The translations under genes and the position numbers were made by a program. Of a stretch of DNA of 64,000 nt, positions 42,781 to 53,837 are shown piece after piece. Within the stretch, counting starts at the first letter, position 1. Each line of letters starts with the position of its first letter. The stretch is from Nannochloropsis oceanica. Taxonomy: Eukaryota; Sar; Eustigmatophyceae; Eustigmatales; Monodopsidaceae. Below the pieces are notes generated by a model, which had not been told where the DNA came from, did no database searches, and was given only the letters and a program-made list of their open reading frames with translations. The DNA is taken from assembly GCA_004519485.1 (NCBI GenBank), contig CP038132.1, positions 367,001-431,000 on the forward strand, read 5' to 3'.

Positions 42781-45700
42781 TTATGTCCCCCCGTTTCCTC
42801 CCTTCCTATTTTTCCTATCCTGCCTACGTGCCATCTTCGCCGCCAAAATTGTTTTCGCAGCCACCTGTATCGCATCCTTACACCCCTCTGCCTGCTTCAA
42901 CACTTGCAATTTTTCAGCCACATTAATAAACTTCCTCCTCTGCTGGACCAGCGGCGCCGACAACAACTCATCCAATCTCTGTCGATCGAGTTCCATCTGT
43001 CTCGCTCTCTGCCTCTCCTTTTCGGTGCCCGCCTCCGTCTCTTCCAACAAATCTGCATCCAGTTCAAGATCAGCCTCACGAGCCCTCTTTAAAAACCAAC
43101 TTTGACTCGCCTGTTGTCGCCCTGCCTCCTGCTCATGCCCCACTATCTTCCCCGCCAAATGCACGCGTTCCCTCGCCCCATTCAATTCCCGTAAGTCTAC
43201 CGGAAACGTCGTCATGCTCAACGGCTGCCTTTGCTCTTCCTCCTTTCCTTCCCTTTCTTCTTCCTCCTCGTCCTCCTCCGCTGTCTGACCGGAAAGCAAA
43301 GCCCGGCACACTTCGGCATGCATTTTTTCGTCCCGTGGCGCGACCAAGGAAAACGACAAACCATTCCTATTCGCCCGAGCGGTCCTCCCTGCTCTATGCA
43401 CAAACACCTCCAAGGAACGGGGTAAGTCATAATGGATGACGTGCTCGACAAGGGGGATGTCCAAACCCCGCGCCGCCACATCGGTTGCAACCAATACCGC
43501 GGCTTGATGGGACCGGAAGTAATCCAGGGACTTGAGGCGGGCACGCTGTTGCATCTTGGCATGCAGGGCTTTGGCGGGGAGGCGAAGAAGGGTGAGGAGC
43601 TGGGCAAGGCGGCGTGTTTGGTCGATGCTGTTGGTGAAGATGATGGTGCGGCCGGGGTAGCGTCGGAGGAAGTGGTAGAGGTGAGCATCCTTGTGTCCGC
43701 CCACGGTCTTGACATGGCAGAGTTGCAGGCCCGTGGGCAAGGCTAGGGAAGGAGCAACCACAGTAGCAGTGGTGGCGGTACGAGGAGTTGTGGGGAGAGG
43801 GAGAGGGTGGGCATCCGCGGCAGCAACAGCAGTGGCAGCTGCTGCTGCTGCCGCGTCTTCTTGCTTGGCGGAACCACTGGTCAGATCGATTATGGCAGGT
43901 ACCCCGCGCATGCCGACCTCACGCATGATCCTCCCCATCACATCTTTACCATCCTTCCCTCCCTTCCCCTTCTTCTGCTGTTTCTTCCCTCCCTTCTTCA
44001 CTCCTTTTCCCTCACGCATCTCTTCGGGCATGACGAGGGTCGCGCTGAAAATCAATGTCTGACGCGTCACGGGAGGAGGCAACTCACGAATTGATGCCAT
44101 TGGAGGTTTTTTCTCCTCAGCATTCGCTTTTTCATTCTCTCCAAGCCCTTCCTCATTATCATCCATCTCCTCCTCTTTCTCCCCCCCTCCCTCTTCCTCC
44201 ACCTCGTTCTCCTCCTCCTCCTCGTTCTCCTCCTCCTCGCCATCCTCCTCCACCTCGTCATCCTCCTCAACCAAGCCATCGACACTCCCCTCGATCAAAA
44301 TATCGTTATCCTCCTCCTCCTCCTCTTCTTCTTCTTCTGCTTCTTCTTCTTCTTCAAGCTCCTCCAAACCATGCACCCCCTTCAGTCCCATCCTCTTGGC
44401 TTCTTTCAAAATATCTTTTAAACTCTTCGTCGGAACCTCGCACAAATCCTCCTCCTCCCCATCCTCTTCTTCCTCCTCCTCCCCTTCCTCCTCTTCCTCC
44501 TTGATCAATCTCTTGTCCTTCCTCCCTTGTTGTTGCAACAACAGTTTCGCCTTTTCCTCCCCCTCCCTCTTCATCCTCCGCACCGCATCGTAATCCCGCT
44601 GGTACGTCTTCCCCTGCTCCACTACTCGTGTCAACAACGCCTGCATCTCCGGGAAATGCCCTTCCTCCACCATCCGATCCGCCTCATCCAACACAAGAAA
44701 CCTCAATCGGCCCATATCCCTCAAATGCCCCTCCTGCCCATTCTTAATCATCTCCCAGCACCTCCCCACCGTTGCCACCACCACCTCCGGCATCCGTCGC
44801 AGCAACCTCGCTTGCTTAGTATCCGAGAGACCTCCCACGATCCCCATCACATTTATCCGCGCACGCCCAGGGGCTACATCACCTACCAACATCTCTTGCA
44901 GGTGTTCTGTCACCTGCAATGCCAGCTCTCGCGTAGGACAGAGAATCAATGCCGCCAAAGCCCCGTACTTGTTGCTGGTCTCTCCCTCCCCCGCGTCCTT
45001 GTCCTCCTCCCCATCCTTCTTCTCTTCCCGGCGTTTCAACAAGTAATCCAATATAGGCAAGCCGTAAGCTAATGTCTTCCCCGACCCCGTTTCTGCGGCG
45101 CCCATCAAATCCTTTCCCCCTCCTCCTCCTCCTCCTCCTCCTGGCATGGCCAGAGGCAGAGCTCGCCGTTGAATTGGGGTGGGGCTGTAAAATCCTTGAC
45201 GGTGGAGGTTGCGCAATAGCAAAGGGTGAAGGGAGACGCCGCTCAAAGCTGCAGGGGACCAATGCGATAGTTGTGCCTTGATATCCACGAGAGGAGTCTG
45301 AGGACTTGGAGGAGAGACGGTGGGGTTGGCTGGAGCAGCAGCAGCAGCACCACCACCACCAGTGGCAGGTTTCTTGTCTCTCTTTCGCTCCTTCTTCTTG
45401 GGCTGCTTGGCAGGGGCGTCCCCTTTTTTGTCATCTGCCTCCCTTGGCTTTTCATGAGCTTCGATCGCTCTTGTCGCACCAGCAGATGCCCTCCCTGCAG
45501 GGCAGCTGACAGTCTCGTACTCTATCTCCACCACTTCTGCCGCCCCTGGTCCTTCCCCCAGCTCTAATTCTTCCTCTTCCTCTTCCTTCTCCTTTTTGCT
45601 GATTTTTTGTTTCTTCGTTGGCTTCTCTTTCTTCTGCTTCTGCTTAATAACATTACCCTCCAAAACGGCGGCCCTCACATCTTTCCCTCCCGCTCCTTGA

Positions 45701-46125
45701 ACGTCACTTGCGCCGCCGCTGCCCCCACCACGATGGCACTTGACACTGAAGCCCCCCAAAGTATCTTTCTCGATCACATAATGGCTCCCATCCACCTCCT
45801 CTATGGTGAAAGCAAAGCAATCGTCTGCCCCGCCCAGGTCGCCTTCTTTGACCTGCGTGGAAGAGGGGGGAGCGCGCTTGAGATGGACGGATTGAAAGAT
45901 ATTGACATGGAACTGGTCGACAAAACGGGAGCACTCAGGCCCACTAGGATCCTAGGCTTATCACCAGCACACGCTATTCTTTGCGGCCATGCGTATGCAC
46001 CAGGATCCGCCAGGGCCCGCGTGATAGCCGTTCATCGATTTCCCTATGTCCCCACGTACCTTGACGCTTGACCAGGGCAAGGCATCCCATCCATTGGCCC
46101 CTGGTTGCTTCTTGCGCTTGGGCAT
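42781..46125 (-). CDS. MAK5: DEAD-box RNA helicase, MAK5/DDX24 family
   Basis: ATP-dependent RNA helicase of 60S ribosome assembly, nucleolar. Two exons in phase 0: 46125-46060 (22 codons, MPKRKKQPGANGWDALPWSS then VK) and 45852-42781, giving 1045 residues. The short first exon was located because DDX24/MAK5 proteins begin with a basic, Trp-containing motif followed by acidic -DLVCFEEL-, here GGADDCFAFTIEEVDGSHYV. Helicase motifs in order: Q motif (GFYSPTPIQRRALPLAM), AAETGSGKT, PTRELALQV, GG, VLDEADRM (DEAD form), SAT (IFSATLV), RTIIFTNSIDQ, ATDVAARGLDIP, HRAGRTAR. A long acidic insert between motifs II and III and KDAHLYHFL before motif IV are typical of this family. The donor is GTACGT. 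Confidence 0.93.
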
Positions 46126-46545
46126 TTCGTCGAGTGTGTGTGAGCTGTGTTGGGTTCAGGTGGATGCTTTGCTGTGGGACTTCAGGAATGAGAGGGGTTG
46201 GGGCACCGGCTTCCAGGGGTGGGGAGAACGGATATCAAATTATCAAAATGAGCTGCGTTGGCACATTCCTTCCATCAAACAACAGAAAGCAAGCAATTGG
46301 CAAGACTCTTAAACTGTTGCCATTTCATCAAAACCCCAATTACAGCTGCCATGGTGGAAAATGGTTTCTCGTACAGGCGCCGGCAAGCGACATTCACTCA
46401 CCGCCGCTTTTCGCTCTCAACTTACACACACGTACACACAGCGACTAATTGAATCAGACGTGGCGGAGGGCGGCCTCGTCTACGGGCGCCGGCAGGCAAG
46501 ACTCATTTACCGCCGCATTTTGTTCGACACACACAGCAATCAGCA
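46126..46545. promoter_or_regulatory. Divergent promoter with decayed copies of the next gene's first codons
   Basis: Lies between MAK5 (minus) and the LysM gene (plus). The right half holds two diverged tandem copies of the LysM gene start (separate entry). Confidence 0.5.
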
Positions 46546-46620
46546 ATGGCTGAAGGTGGCTTATTGTACTGGCGGCGGCAGCGTCATGACGGCACCAAGT
46601 ACCAAGACTTCGACGAGCTG
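46351..46620 (+). repeat. Three diverged tandem copies of the LysM gene start region
   Basis: Units begin at 46351, 46460 and 46546. Translated in their own frames they read MVENGFSYRRRQ, VAEGGLVYGRRQ and MAEGGLLYWRRQ; the first two continue with similar THRRF/YRRI sequence and end in acacacacagc before the next unit. Only the third leads into the long gene. The first, with its ATG, gives a closed frame of 33 codons and so could act as an upstream ORF. Confidence 0.75.
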
Positions 46621-48004
46621 ATTCGACCTCTTCCCCCGCCTCCTCAGGGAATGATGTGGATCAAGACTCGCATAGTAATAGCGGAAACAAGTGAGGAGGA
46701 GGAGGAAGGGGCAGAGTACCAGAAGGGAGAGGAGGTCTCAGAAGGGGGACAGAACGAGAAAGAGATGCAGCAAGACAGCGGCGGTCTTCCCACTGCCACG
46801 CTTGTAGAGGGAGAGGAGGTAGATACTGCCGTTCCTCAAGTGCGGCCCCCGCGCTTCGTCACGCGATGGGAGCTTGTCGAACGTGCCTCGGTATCCAATG
46901 GCTGCGACGATTACGAGGGTGGGGGAAGCGGGAAGAACTTACAAGGGGGCGACGAGGACTACGATGTGTCAGAGGGCGGGGAAGACGGGGAGGGGAAGAG
47001 GCCGGCGTTTCTGACTCACGTAGTTTTGCCCACTGATACCATGCAAGGCTTACGTTTGCGTTATAAAGTGACGCCGGCCGATCTGAGGCTGCACAATGAT
47101 TTTGCTGGAGACCAGTTCCACATGCTGCAGACTTTAAAGGTACGACGAGTGCACATTCGCGTCTGTCTTGCTCTCTCCCACTCACCCTCCTTCTCTCCCT
47201 CACTCCTCCCAGATCCCTTTGAGGCAGGAAGTTGTCAGCCACGTAGCCAAGTTCCGCCAGCGTCCAACGCAAGCCGTGCTCCGACAGCGCTTCACCAACG
47301 TAACCAAATGCACGGATGAGCAGGAGGTTACTTATTACCTTGACCTTGCCGAGTGGAACCTCTCTGGAGCTATCGCGGAATACAACGAGAATCGAGCATG
47401 GGAGGAAGCGCATCATGCGCGCGTGCAAATGGCGTGTCTCCCTAATCCCTCACCTCTGCCCTTTTCGATTCAGGCAGCAACAGTGGCAGCTGCAGCAGCT
47501 GCAGGAGGAGCACCTGCGGAAGCATCTGCAGAAGGAGGAACGGTCTCATGGGCCTTTTTGACCAATACCTTCCTCGCTAGCGGCAGTAGTACGTCCATGA
47601 CGAGTCAGGAGAGCATCCCCCCCCCTTCTTATTCGTCTTTCTTTCGTGTCCCACGTCGAGGCGCTCAGGAGAAGAAGAAGAAGAAGAAGTGCGCGGAGAG
47701 TGGGGGGTATTTACTTTCTTGGTCGAAATTGGGTCGGAAGAAACAGGCAAATAAAGCAGTCTATGATATGGCTACTTTCGTCGAAGAGGACTATGTCATC
47801 CTGCCTGGTGCCGAGATGGAGGGGGAGAAGGTGGATGAGTTGGAAGACGTTGATGAGCAGGGATCCGTGGTAGAACCCGTAGCGTCTCTGCTGCCGTCGT
47901 CGGCGGGGGGATTGAGAGGGGGAGGCGAACGTGTGGCTATTGTGACTGGGGAGGATGACCACCCGCAGACGCCCTTGTTGGCGCGGGCAGCTGTGCGGGA
48001 GTAA
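46546..48004 (+). CDS. LysM-domain protein with UBA-like segment
   Basis: Exons 46546-47139 and 47213-48004 join in phase 0 across a 73-base intron (donor GTACGA, the smallest intron placed here); 461 residues. An acidic N-terminal half precedes a LysM-type fold split by the intron: THVVLPTDTMQGLRLRYKVT, LRLHNDFAGDQFHMLQTLK joined to IPLRQEV. This version resembles the intracellular LysM of eukaryotic proteins (LPTDTLQGLAL-type) more than cell-wall binders. Then RFTNVTKCTDEQEVTYYLD followed by WNLSGAIAEY looks like a UBA or CUE helix set. No signal peptide or membrane span, so it is probably cytosolic. Function unknown; a role in ubiquitin-linked or membrane trafficking is only a guess from domain pairing. 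Confidence 0.78.
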
Positions 48005-49354
48005 ATATTAATGATGTGTGCATGATATGTAAATGGATACGCTTGTATAGGAGAGGATGAGAAGAGGGGAGTTGTACTATGTGTGTGTGTCTGTGTGTGT
48101 GTGTCTTTCGTGTGTGTTCGTCTGGGTGACTATGCGACATAGTGTCGGTTTTCTTCGGCATGCATTCTTTTGGAGAGTGCTTTTCAGAGACACAAGTCAA
48201 GTCAAGTCAAGTATGCGTGTGTGAGAAACATCACTAGACCGCAACGTCGCGGTTGGCCATTATGCCCCCGTCATCCAAGTAGATTGGTTCACTTTCTATT
48301 GTCGCTCTTCTCGCACACAGCGCCATTGAGCATTCACTCTGGCACTCAAAACAAGGGAAATAAATATCGACAAGTGTATCATCAAAGCGTGTGACCTTCT
48401 TGTTTGACGCAATTTCGGGTTTTTGCTCTCCCTTCCCACCTCAACTTCATTCAGCTGGTGCTTCTCAAATGCCGCAGGTCCTGCTTCTGCCGTGTGATCA
48501 GCGTCTTCTTAACCCCACAACCCGCCCCCTGCCTAACGCCACTCGTAAAGAGATACATTATGTGCAAAATTGCTGATTAAATACTTTATGTGCAAAATTG
48601 CTGATTATAATCTGTGTCGGAGTAGAATTGTGAAGCGAAAACGTCATGGTTCAATTTAAAGCACTCGTAACCAATGTGGAAAACAGCAGTCAAGCACCTG
48701 AGCAATTTTGTGGAGTGCTACGTACTTGGTTTATACTAGTACACGTGAAAAGAGACAAAGTGTACAGAGAACGTAGCGAATACTAAGAATAGAAATGCCA
48801 CTGTTCCACCACCAGCAAATACATAAGTTGCACTTGCTGTTGCTGAGCACTGCAACCGTTGTGACGGCTATCGCAGAGACTGTCTACCCGGATTATTAGA
48901 TGCCTGAAATATTGTGGAAGACTCGTCGGTCAGGCAGAGCACACCGTTTACGCAATTACAATAAACAACCCGCAAAAAGACAGGTGAAGTAGGAGCGGGC
49001 CCCGCAGCACTTTCCAGGGCGCTCAAGCGTAAAGGCCAGCCACCAACACTCCTGCTGTCTGGCCGGACGTTTCTTCTTTGCGCTAGTTCCTCGCGGGTCG
49101 CCCTCCGTGGAGCTGGCCCCTCGTTCTTATGTGCGCGCCCGCAAGGGCCACTATCATCCATGCATAGTCAGGCTGTTGCTCACTGAAGCCTAGGCTGCAT
49201 TTTCCCCATACTCCAGAGGTTAAATTGACCGAACTCCCTTCGACCCTTCCTCCCCATCACCACACAGGCGCAGCAAGACATCTACGACGCGCCTTTCCCC
49301 TCTGCCTTGCTGGCAGTCCACCACCCCCTCCCTTGGACAACACTACCAGCATCC
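48005..49354. other. Intergenic 1.35 kb, AT-richer, no gene supported
   Basis: Contains a GT-rich run near 48080-48120, a caagt microsatellite near 48195-48210 and two tandem 28-base units at 48558-48613. A minus-strand ATG frame at 48868-49161 has no family look. The right part is the 5' flank of the transporter gene. Confidence 0.5.
48558..48613. repeat. Two tandem 28-base units
   Basis: Both copies begin ttatgtgcaaaattgctgat (48558 and 48586) and differ only in their last bases. Confidence 0.9.
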
Positions 49355-51073
49355 ATGGTGCCCTCACCGCGCAAAATGGCATCCTCCGTTTCCAGTGATA
49401 GCGATAGTGCCAGCAGCGGCGCAAGTCTCCATGCGGGGAACAAGCCAAGCCTTGTACCCACCCGGCGAACAATCAGCAGCAGCAACGAGGGCAAGGGTTA
49501 CTTCGGACGGATGTTTACAACGAAAAGCGTGGATTTGTTGGCGGAGCAAGGGGCGAATTCCGACATGCATCGCACGTTGGGCGCGTGGGACCTGACCCTG
49601 CTAGGGGTAGGTGAGATTGTAGGAACGGGTATCTTCGTCTTGACTGGCACGGCGGCTGCGAATAACGCGGGGCCTGCCGTGGTGATTTCGTTTGTGATAG
49701 CGGGGATTGCGTCAATGTTTGCGGCGCTGTGCTATAGTGAGCTGGCATCGATTATTCCAGTTGCGGGGTCGGCCTATACATACTCGTATGCAACGCTTGG
49801 GTCCTTTATTGGCTGGACGATTGGGTGGGATTTGTGCTTGGAGTATCTGGTGGGGGCGGCGACTGTATGTGTGGGATGGAGTGCGTATTTAAGGAGTTTC
49901 CTGTCGGCGTGTGGATATGATATGCCTTCGAGGTGGAGTCGAAGTCCTGTGGGCTGGGATGTGCAGAAGGGGGAGTTCCACATTACGGGGGATTATGTAG
50001 ATTTGCCCGCTATGGCGATTGCATTGTTGATGACCACGATTTTGGTTTTTGGGATCAAGGAGAGCGCGCGCTTTAACTCGGTGATCGTGATGATTAAGAT
50101 TGGTGTGATCATTATTTTTATCATTGCCATGGGGCCCAGGGTGGATAGGGCGAATTGGTCGCCATTCGTGCCGCCGAATGAGGGGAGGTTCGGGCAGTAT
50201 GGTGTGAGCGGGATTTTCCAGGGAGCGAGTGTGGTGTTCTTTAGTTACATCGGCTTCGATTCTGTGAGCTGTTGTGCTCAAGAGTGCAAGAAGCCAGAGA
50301 GGGATTTGCCGATTGGGACACTGAGTTCCTTGGCCGTGTGCACCGTGTTGTACATCTTGGTTGCGTTGATTGCGACGGGCTTGCTGCCGTACTATGAATT
50401 CAAGGGAGTGGCGCACCCGATTTCGTTCGCCGTGGAGGGCATTGAAGGGTACAAGTGGTTGGTGATGTTAATTAATTTCGGGGCGATTGCTGGGTTGACC
50501 AGTGTGATTTTGGTGAGTCTGATGAGCCAGCCGCGGATTTTCTATGCCATGGCTGTGGATGGATTTGTGCCGGCGTTTTGTGGAAAGATCCATCCCAAGT
50601 ATAAGACGCCGTGGGTCACGACGATTATCACGGGGGCGTTGTGTTCTCTGTGTGCGGGAATCTTGCCAATTGAGGTCTTGAGTGAGTTGACGTCGGTGGG
50701 GACGCTGTTTGCTTTTGTCCTGGTGTGTGTGGGTGTCTCCGTGTTGCGGTATCGCAGGCCGAATCTGGAGAGGAAATTCAAAGTTCCTTTGGGCCCGTGG
50801 CTCATTCCAGGGTTGGGGGCGGCGTCCAGCTTCTTGTTGATTTGCACATCAACCCCGCAGACGATTTATCGGTTGTTTGGGTGGATGGCCATTGGCTGGA
50901 TAATTTACTTTGTGTGGGGGTTTCAGAATTCCCAAAAGGCGCTTGAAAGGACGAGTCTCAATTTGCCGAGTCGAGTGATTGAGCCACAAGGCGCGGAGGG
51001 CGGGGAGGTGGTGGGGAAGAAGGAAGGATCGATGGGGGAGGGAGGGGTGGCGAAAGTGACGGCGGATTCGTAG
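49355..51073 (+). CDS. Cationic amino acid transporter, APC superfamily (CAT type)
   Basis: Single exon, 572 residues from ATG 49355. After a Ser-rich N-terminus comes the CAT signature: SDMHRTLGAWDLTLLGVGE, IVGTGIFVLTGTAAANNAGP, then FAALCYSELASIIPVAGSAY, SFIGWTIGWDLCLEYLVGAA. About twelve hydrophobic segments, a periplasmic-side loop with WSPFVPPNEG, and FFSYIGFDSVSCCAQECKKP, PERDLPIGTL and the PRIFYAMAVDGFVPAFCGKI block are all typical of plant and animal CAT proteins and bacterial YfnA. It lacks the extra C-terminal helices of 14-span CATs. Likely moves Lys/Arg or other amino acids; membrane location not decidable. It is one of two amino acid transporters in the window, the other being of the AAAP family. 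Confidence 0.92.
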   Translation: MVPSPRKMASSVSSDSDSASSGASLHAGNKPSLVPTRRTISSSNEGKGYFGRMFTTKSVDLLAEQGANSDMHRTLGAWDLTLLGVGEIVGTGIFVLTGTAAANNAGPAVVISFVIAGIASMFAALCYSELASIIPVAGSAYTYSYATLGSFIGWTIGWDLCLEYLVGAATVCVGWSAYLRSFLSACGYDMPSRWSRSPVGWDVQKGEFHITGDYVDLPAMAIALLMTTILVFGIKESARFNSVIVMIKIGVIIIFIIAMGPRVDRANWSPFVPPNEGRFGQYGVSGIFQGASVVFFSYIGFDSVSCCAQECKKPERDLPIGTLSSLAVCTVLYILVALIATGLLPYYEFKGVAHPISFAVEGIEGYKWLVMLINFGAIAGLTSVILVSLMSQPRIFYAMAVDGFVPAFCGKIHPKYKTPWVTTIITGALCSLCAGILPIEVLSELTSVGTLFAFVLVCVGVSVLRYRRPNLERKFKVPLGPWLIPGLGAASSFLLICTSTPQTIYRLFGWMAIGWIIYFVWGFQNSQKALERTSLNLPSRVIEPQGAEGGEVVGKKEGSMGEGGVAKVTADS

Positions 51074-51617
51074 AGGAAAGAACCCAGGGGAAAGACTTAA
51101 GGGGCGGGGATCATAAGTAGGCTGGAAAAGGAGTAAGCGAACATAAATGATGTCTGATATAGATTTGAAGCACCAAAAACAAAAAGCAAAATGGTTGCCT
51201 CCTATAGAATGTACAGTCCTCTGGGGGTAAAGAACCTGTCAGAGGGAAGAAAAAGACGCATGCGAACAGATAAAAATACCCAAAAAGGGATCGCAAAGAA
51301 GAAATGAGCCTGAACTTACTAAGTACCTATGGCACGAGGTTTGCTCTGGTTGGGAGAATGGGCCGTGGTACCACCAGCAGTCTCGGTCCGAAGAGAGGGA
51401 GACTTGCTTCCCCTCTGGAGGCCGTGTTCTCACGTGCCTGGTTTGCCCCTCCACAATCTTACCACCGCGTTATGGACTACTACCGACTGTGATTTTTCCC
51501 TCGGTTCCAGCCATCCCCCCTACCCAGGACCTGGGCTCTTGCTGCAATTTGGCACGGTTGCTTGCCCTCCAATCCACTCTGCTTCAAGCCTCAACGCCTG
51601 CAACCCTCCTTTATAGT
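51074..51617. other. Intergenic between two plus-strand genes
   Basis: 3' flank of the CAT transporter, then the 5' flank of the next gene. The downstream frame is open upstream of its ATG but has no in-frame ATG. Nothing else seen. Confidence 0.5.
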
Positions 51618-53108
51618 ATGTCTCCTCCACAATGCACAAGCGCGCCACCACACCCGGCAGCACGGCCAACACGACGACGACCAAGACGATCCCAACCACC
51701 ACGGCCCTGTCCGCTCCTTTCCTTGCTAAGTCTAGTCACCTTCATTCGACTAGATCCAGCCCTCGCATTCTACCTCCCAACACCCTTCTCCTCCGTCGTC
51801 TGCTCATCCCAATCCCACTACCCCATTATCACCGGCAAAATAATAAAGCCGCCATCTCGAAAGTACTTCACACCTCCCAAGCAGCAAGAAGCCGAAACCC
51901 CTACGAAGGAGCAACAACAATCCTTCCAATCCTCCTCTTCCTCTAACCCCTTGGCGTTACCCTCCTCCCAGTACAACGAGCTCATGGAGGCCTTGTCCGA
52001 CGACGAAAAATACAACATATTGCTACAAAGCCGCGCTGCTACCCTCGTTCAAGCACTGGGAAACAAGGGGAAGGGCCCGGCAGGTGCCGCCATGACCATG
52101 CCTCAGACTTTCCAACCCATCTATAAGCTAATCGAGGAAATGACCGAGAAAAACGTGCGTATAAGCCCTAAAAGCTTTGCTGCTCTCGTGGATGCCGCCT
52201 CACTTTCACGGGACTTGAGCGTGATTCAGGAATGCATGTTGCTTGCGCGTCGAAATGGAGCCTCACGGGTGTTTGCGCGTGGGGTAGGTACCTTGTCCCC
52301 GCCCCCTCCTCTTTGTGCAAGTACTGTAGCAGGAGGAGGAGCAGCAGCATCCGAAATCGATGCGCTACCACCCGTCCCACACGACGAGCGGACAAGCGAG
52401 CTGGGGGCAGGAGTAGCGGCATTGACGGTGTTGGGAGGTGCTTTAATGGTGGAGGCGCTGGGTCCTTTGGTGCATGTAGACACCTGGCCGGCTACTGTGG
52501 TGCTGGTCGGAGCAGCAGTAGCAGCAGGACTGGACTTAACGCAACGACAGGGGGAGGAGGTGAAGTTGGTGCTGGCAGGATTGAGCAGGATGTTCATGAG
52601 GGATCCGGAGAGGGAGGCGAGGGTGCAAGCGGCGACGTTTCTGAGTGCGTATTTGTTGGGGTTACCCTGCTTTTGCTTCTCTCCAAATGTGTTGGAGGCG
52701 GTGAAGATGACGACGGACGTTCAGGAGTTTGCGGAAATGTTGTCTTCTCCGGTGGGAATGAATCGGGTGCTGGTGTATATGTTGGCGCCTGTGGTGGTGG
52801 AGGAGGCGAATCACCTGCAACTGATCGCTTCGGATCCGCGGCAGGCCCGGGCATTGGTGCAGGTGTGTCGAGAAAGGAGGAGAGGGAGGGAGGGTGGGTG
52901 GGAGGGAGAAGCCGATGAGAAGGAGGAGGAGAGATTATTGAGATGGGCGTATGAGGAGGCCAGGAGGTTGGTGGGGATGAATAGTGGATTGTTAGAGAAG
53001 CTGAGGCAACGGATGGAGAGTGGGGGTGCCACCGTAGGGGACTGTGTAGCCTTGTTGGAGTCAGGGGGGGGAGGAGGAGGGGGAGGAGGAGGGAGGAGGA
53101 GTGACTAG
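51618..53108 (+). CDS. Plastid-targeted protein of unknown function, probably membrane-bound
   Basis: Single exon, 496 residues from ATG 51618. An Arg/Pro-rich start leads into a hydrophobic stretch (PLLSLLSLVTFIRLDPALA) ending at AFYLPTPF, the secondary-plastid signal pattern with a phenylalanine at the transit start. A helical region (QFQPIYKLIEEMTEK-like; VRISPKSFAALVDAASLSRD, IQECMLLARRNGASRVF) is reminiscent of PPR-type helix pairs but too short to call. The second half has membrane-like segments (GAGVAALTVLGGALMVEALG; ATVVLVGAAVAAGLDL) and a cysteine/Pro patch YLLGLPCFCFSPNVLEA that looks conserved. It ends in a run of Gly. I do not recognise the family. Confidence 0.7.
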   Translation: MSPPQCTSAPPHPAARPTRRRPRRSQPPRPCPLLSLLSLVTFIRLDPALAFYLPTPFSSVVCSSQSHYPIITGKIIKPPSRKYFTPPKQQEAETPTKEQQQSFQSSSSSNPLALPSSQYNELMEALSDDEKYNILLQSRAATLVQALGNKGKGPAGAAMTMPQTFQPIYKLIEEMTEKNVRISPKSFAALVDAASLSRDLSVIQECMLLARRNGASRVFARGVGTLSPPPPLCASTVAGGGAAASEIDALPPVPHDERTSELGAGVAALTVLGGALMVEALGPLVHVDTWPATVVLVGAAVAAGLDLTQRQGEEVKLVLAGLSRMFMRDPEREARVQAATFLSAYLLGLPCFCFSPNVLEAVKMTTDVQEFAEMLSSPVGMNRVLVYMLAPVVVEEANHLQLIASDPRQARALVQVCRERRRGREGGWEGEADEKEEERLLRWAYEEARRLVGMNSGLLEKLRQRMESGGATVGDCVALLESGGGGGGGGGGRRSD

Positions 53109-53837
53109 GTTGTGTGGATTGGAGGGACGGAAGGGTGGAGAAGGTAGAGTGGCGGGAGGGGGGCAGTGGGAGGAGAGAGCGATGAAAGTAGGAGGGAAAA
53201 AGAAGGCGGCTTTGGAGAAAAGAGACGACAGAAGACAAGACAATAACACATGTGTACAAAGGGGTAGGCACGCGGTGTTTCACCGATGCTCGGCTAAGTA
53301 ATAAGCGAAAGCATCATCAAAGACAAGTCATACAACAAGGAGATCGAAACCGGCCATGAAGCAGTTCGCCTACATGCTCATCGCAAGGGACAACAGCTCT
53401 TAATCTTGACCTGTGAAAAATGGCTCCGAGTTTGTTTCCCAATTCCACACAGAGATTGTGGGGCGACCAACGCAGTCGTCCTTGTGCTTCTCTCGCTTCC
53501 TTTTAAAAATGCGTCCATTCTTCCGTCAGATATTTTTCCTTTTCTTCGAGTCGTTGTTTCTTTTGGCGGGAAGGATCCTAATCTGCGTGGGGCAATCAAA
53601 GCTGAGACGTTATTTCTTATTTTTCCCTCGCCATCCCTCACGTCCTCACGTTTTTAAAATTCTCCAATTTATCGATGAAGCAAGCTTGTTCTTATCCCTA
53701 TTCATTCTCTCCTCCTTCGCCTCCTTCGCCTTGTTCTTCTTACCATTGTTATGCACAGGCCCCCATTCCTTGTCCTTCTTAAAAAAACAAAAACAGACCG
53801 TCCTGTGCCCTCCCTCCCTCCCTCCCTCCCTCTCTCC
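53109..53837. other. Intergenic, convergent 3' flanks
   Basis: Shared 3' region of the plastid unknown and the PHO88-like gene. Purine-rich first third; a CCCT tract at 53810-53835 lies just beyond the PHO88-like stop. No gene seen. Confidence 0.6.

Noticed and set aside
44055-45072. Pro/His-rich plus-strand frames
   Set aside because: Antisense to the acidic insert and helicase core of MAK5.
48868-49161. 97-codon minus-strand ATG frame
   Set aside because: No recognisable domain, and the sequence lies in the promoter side of the CAT transporter; could be chance.
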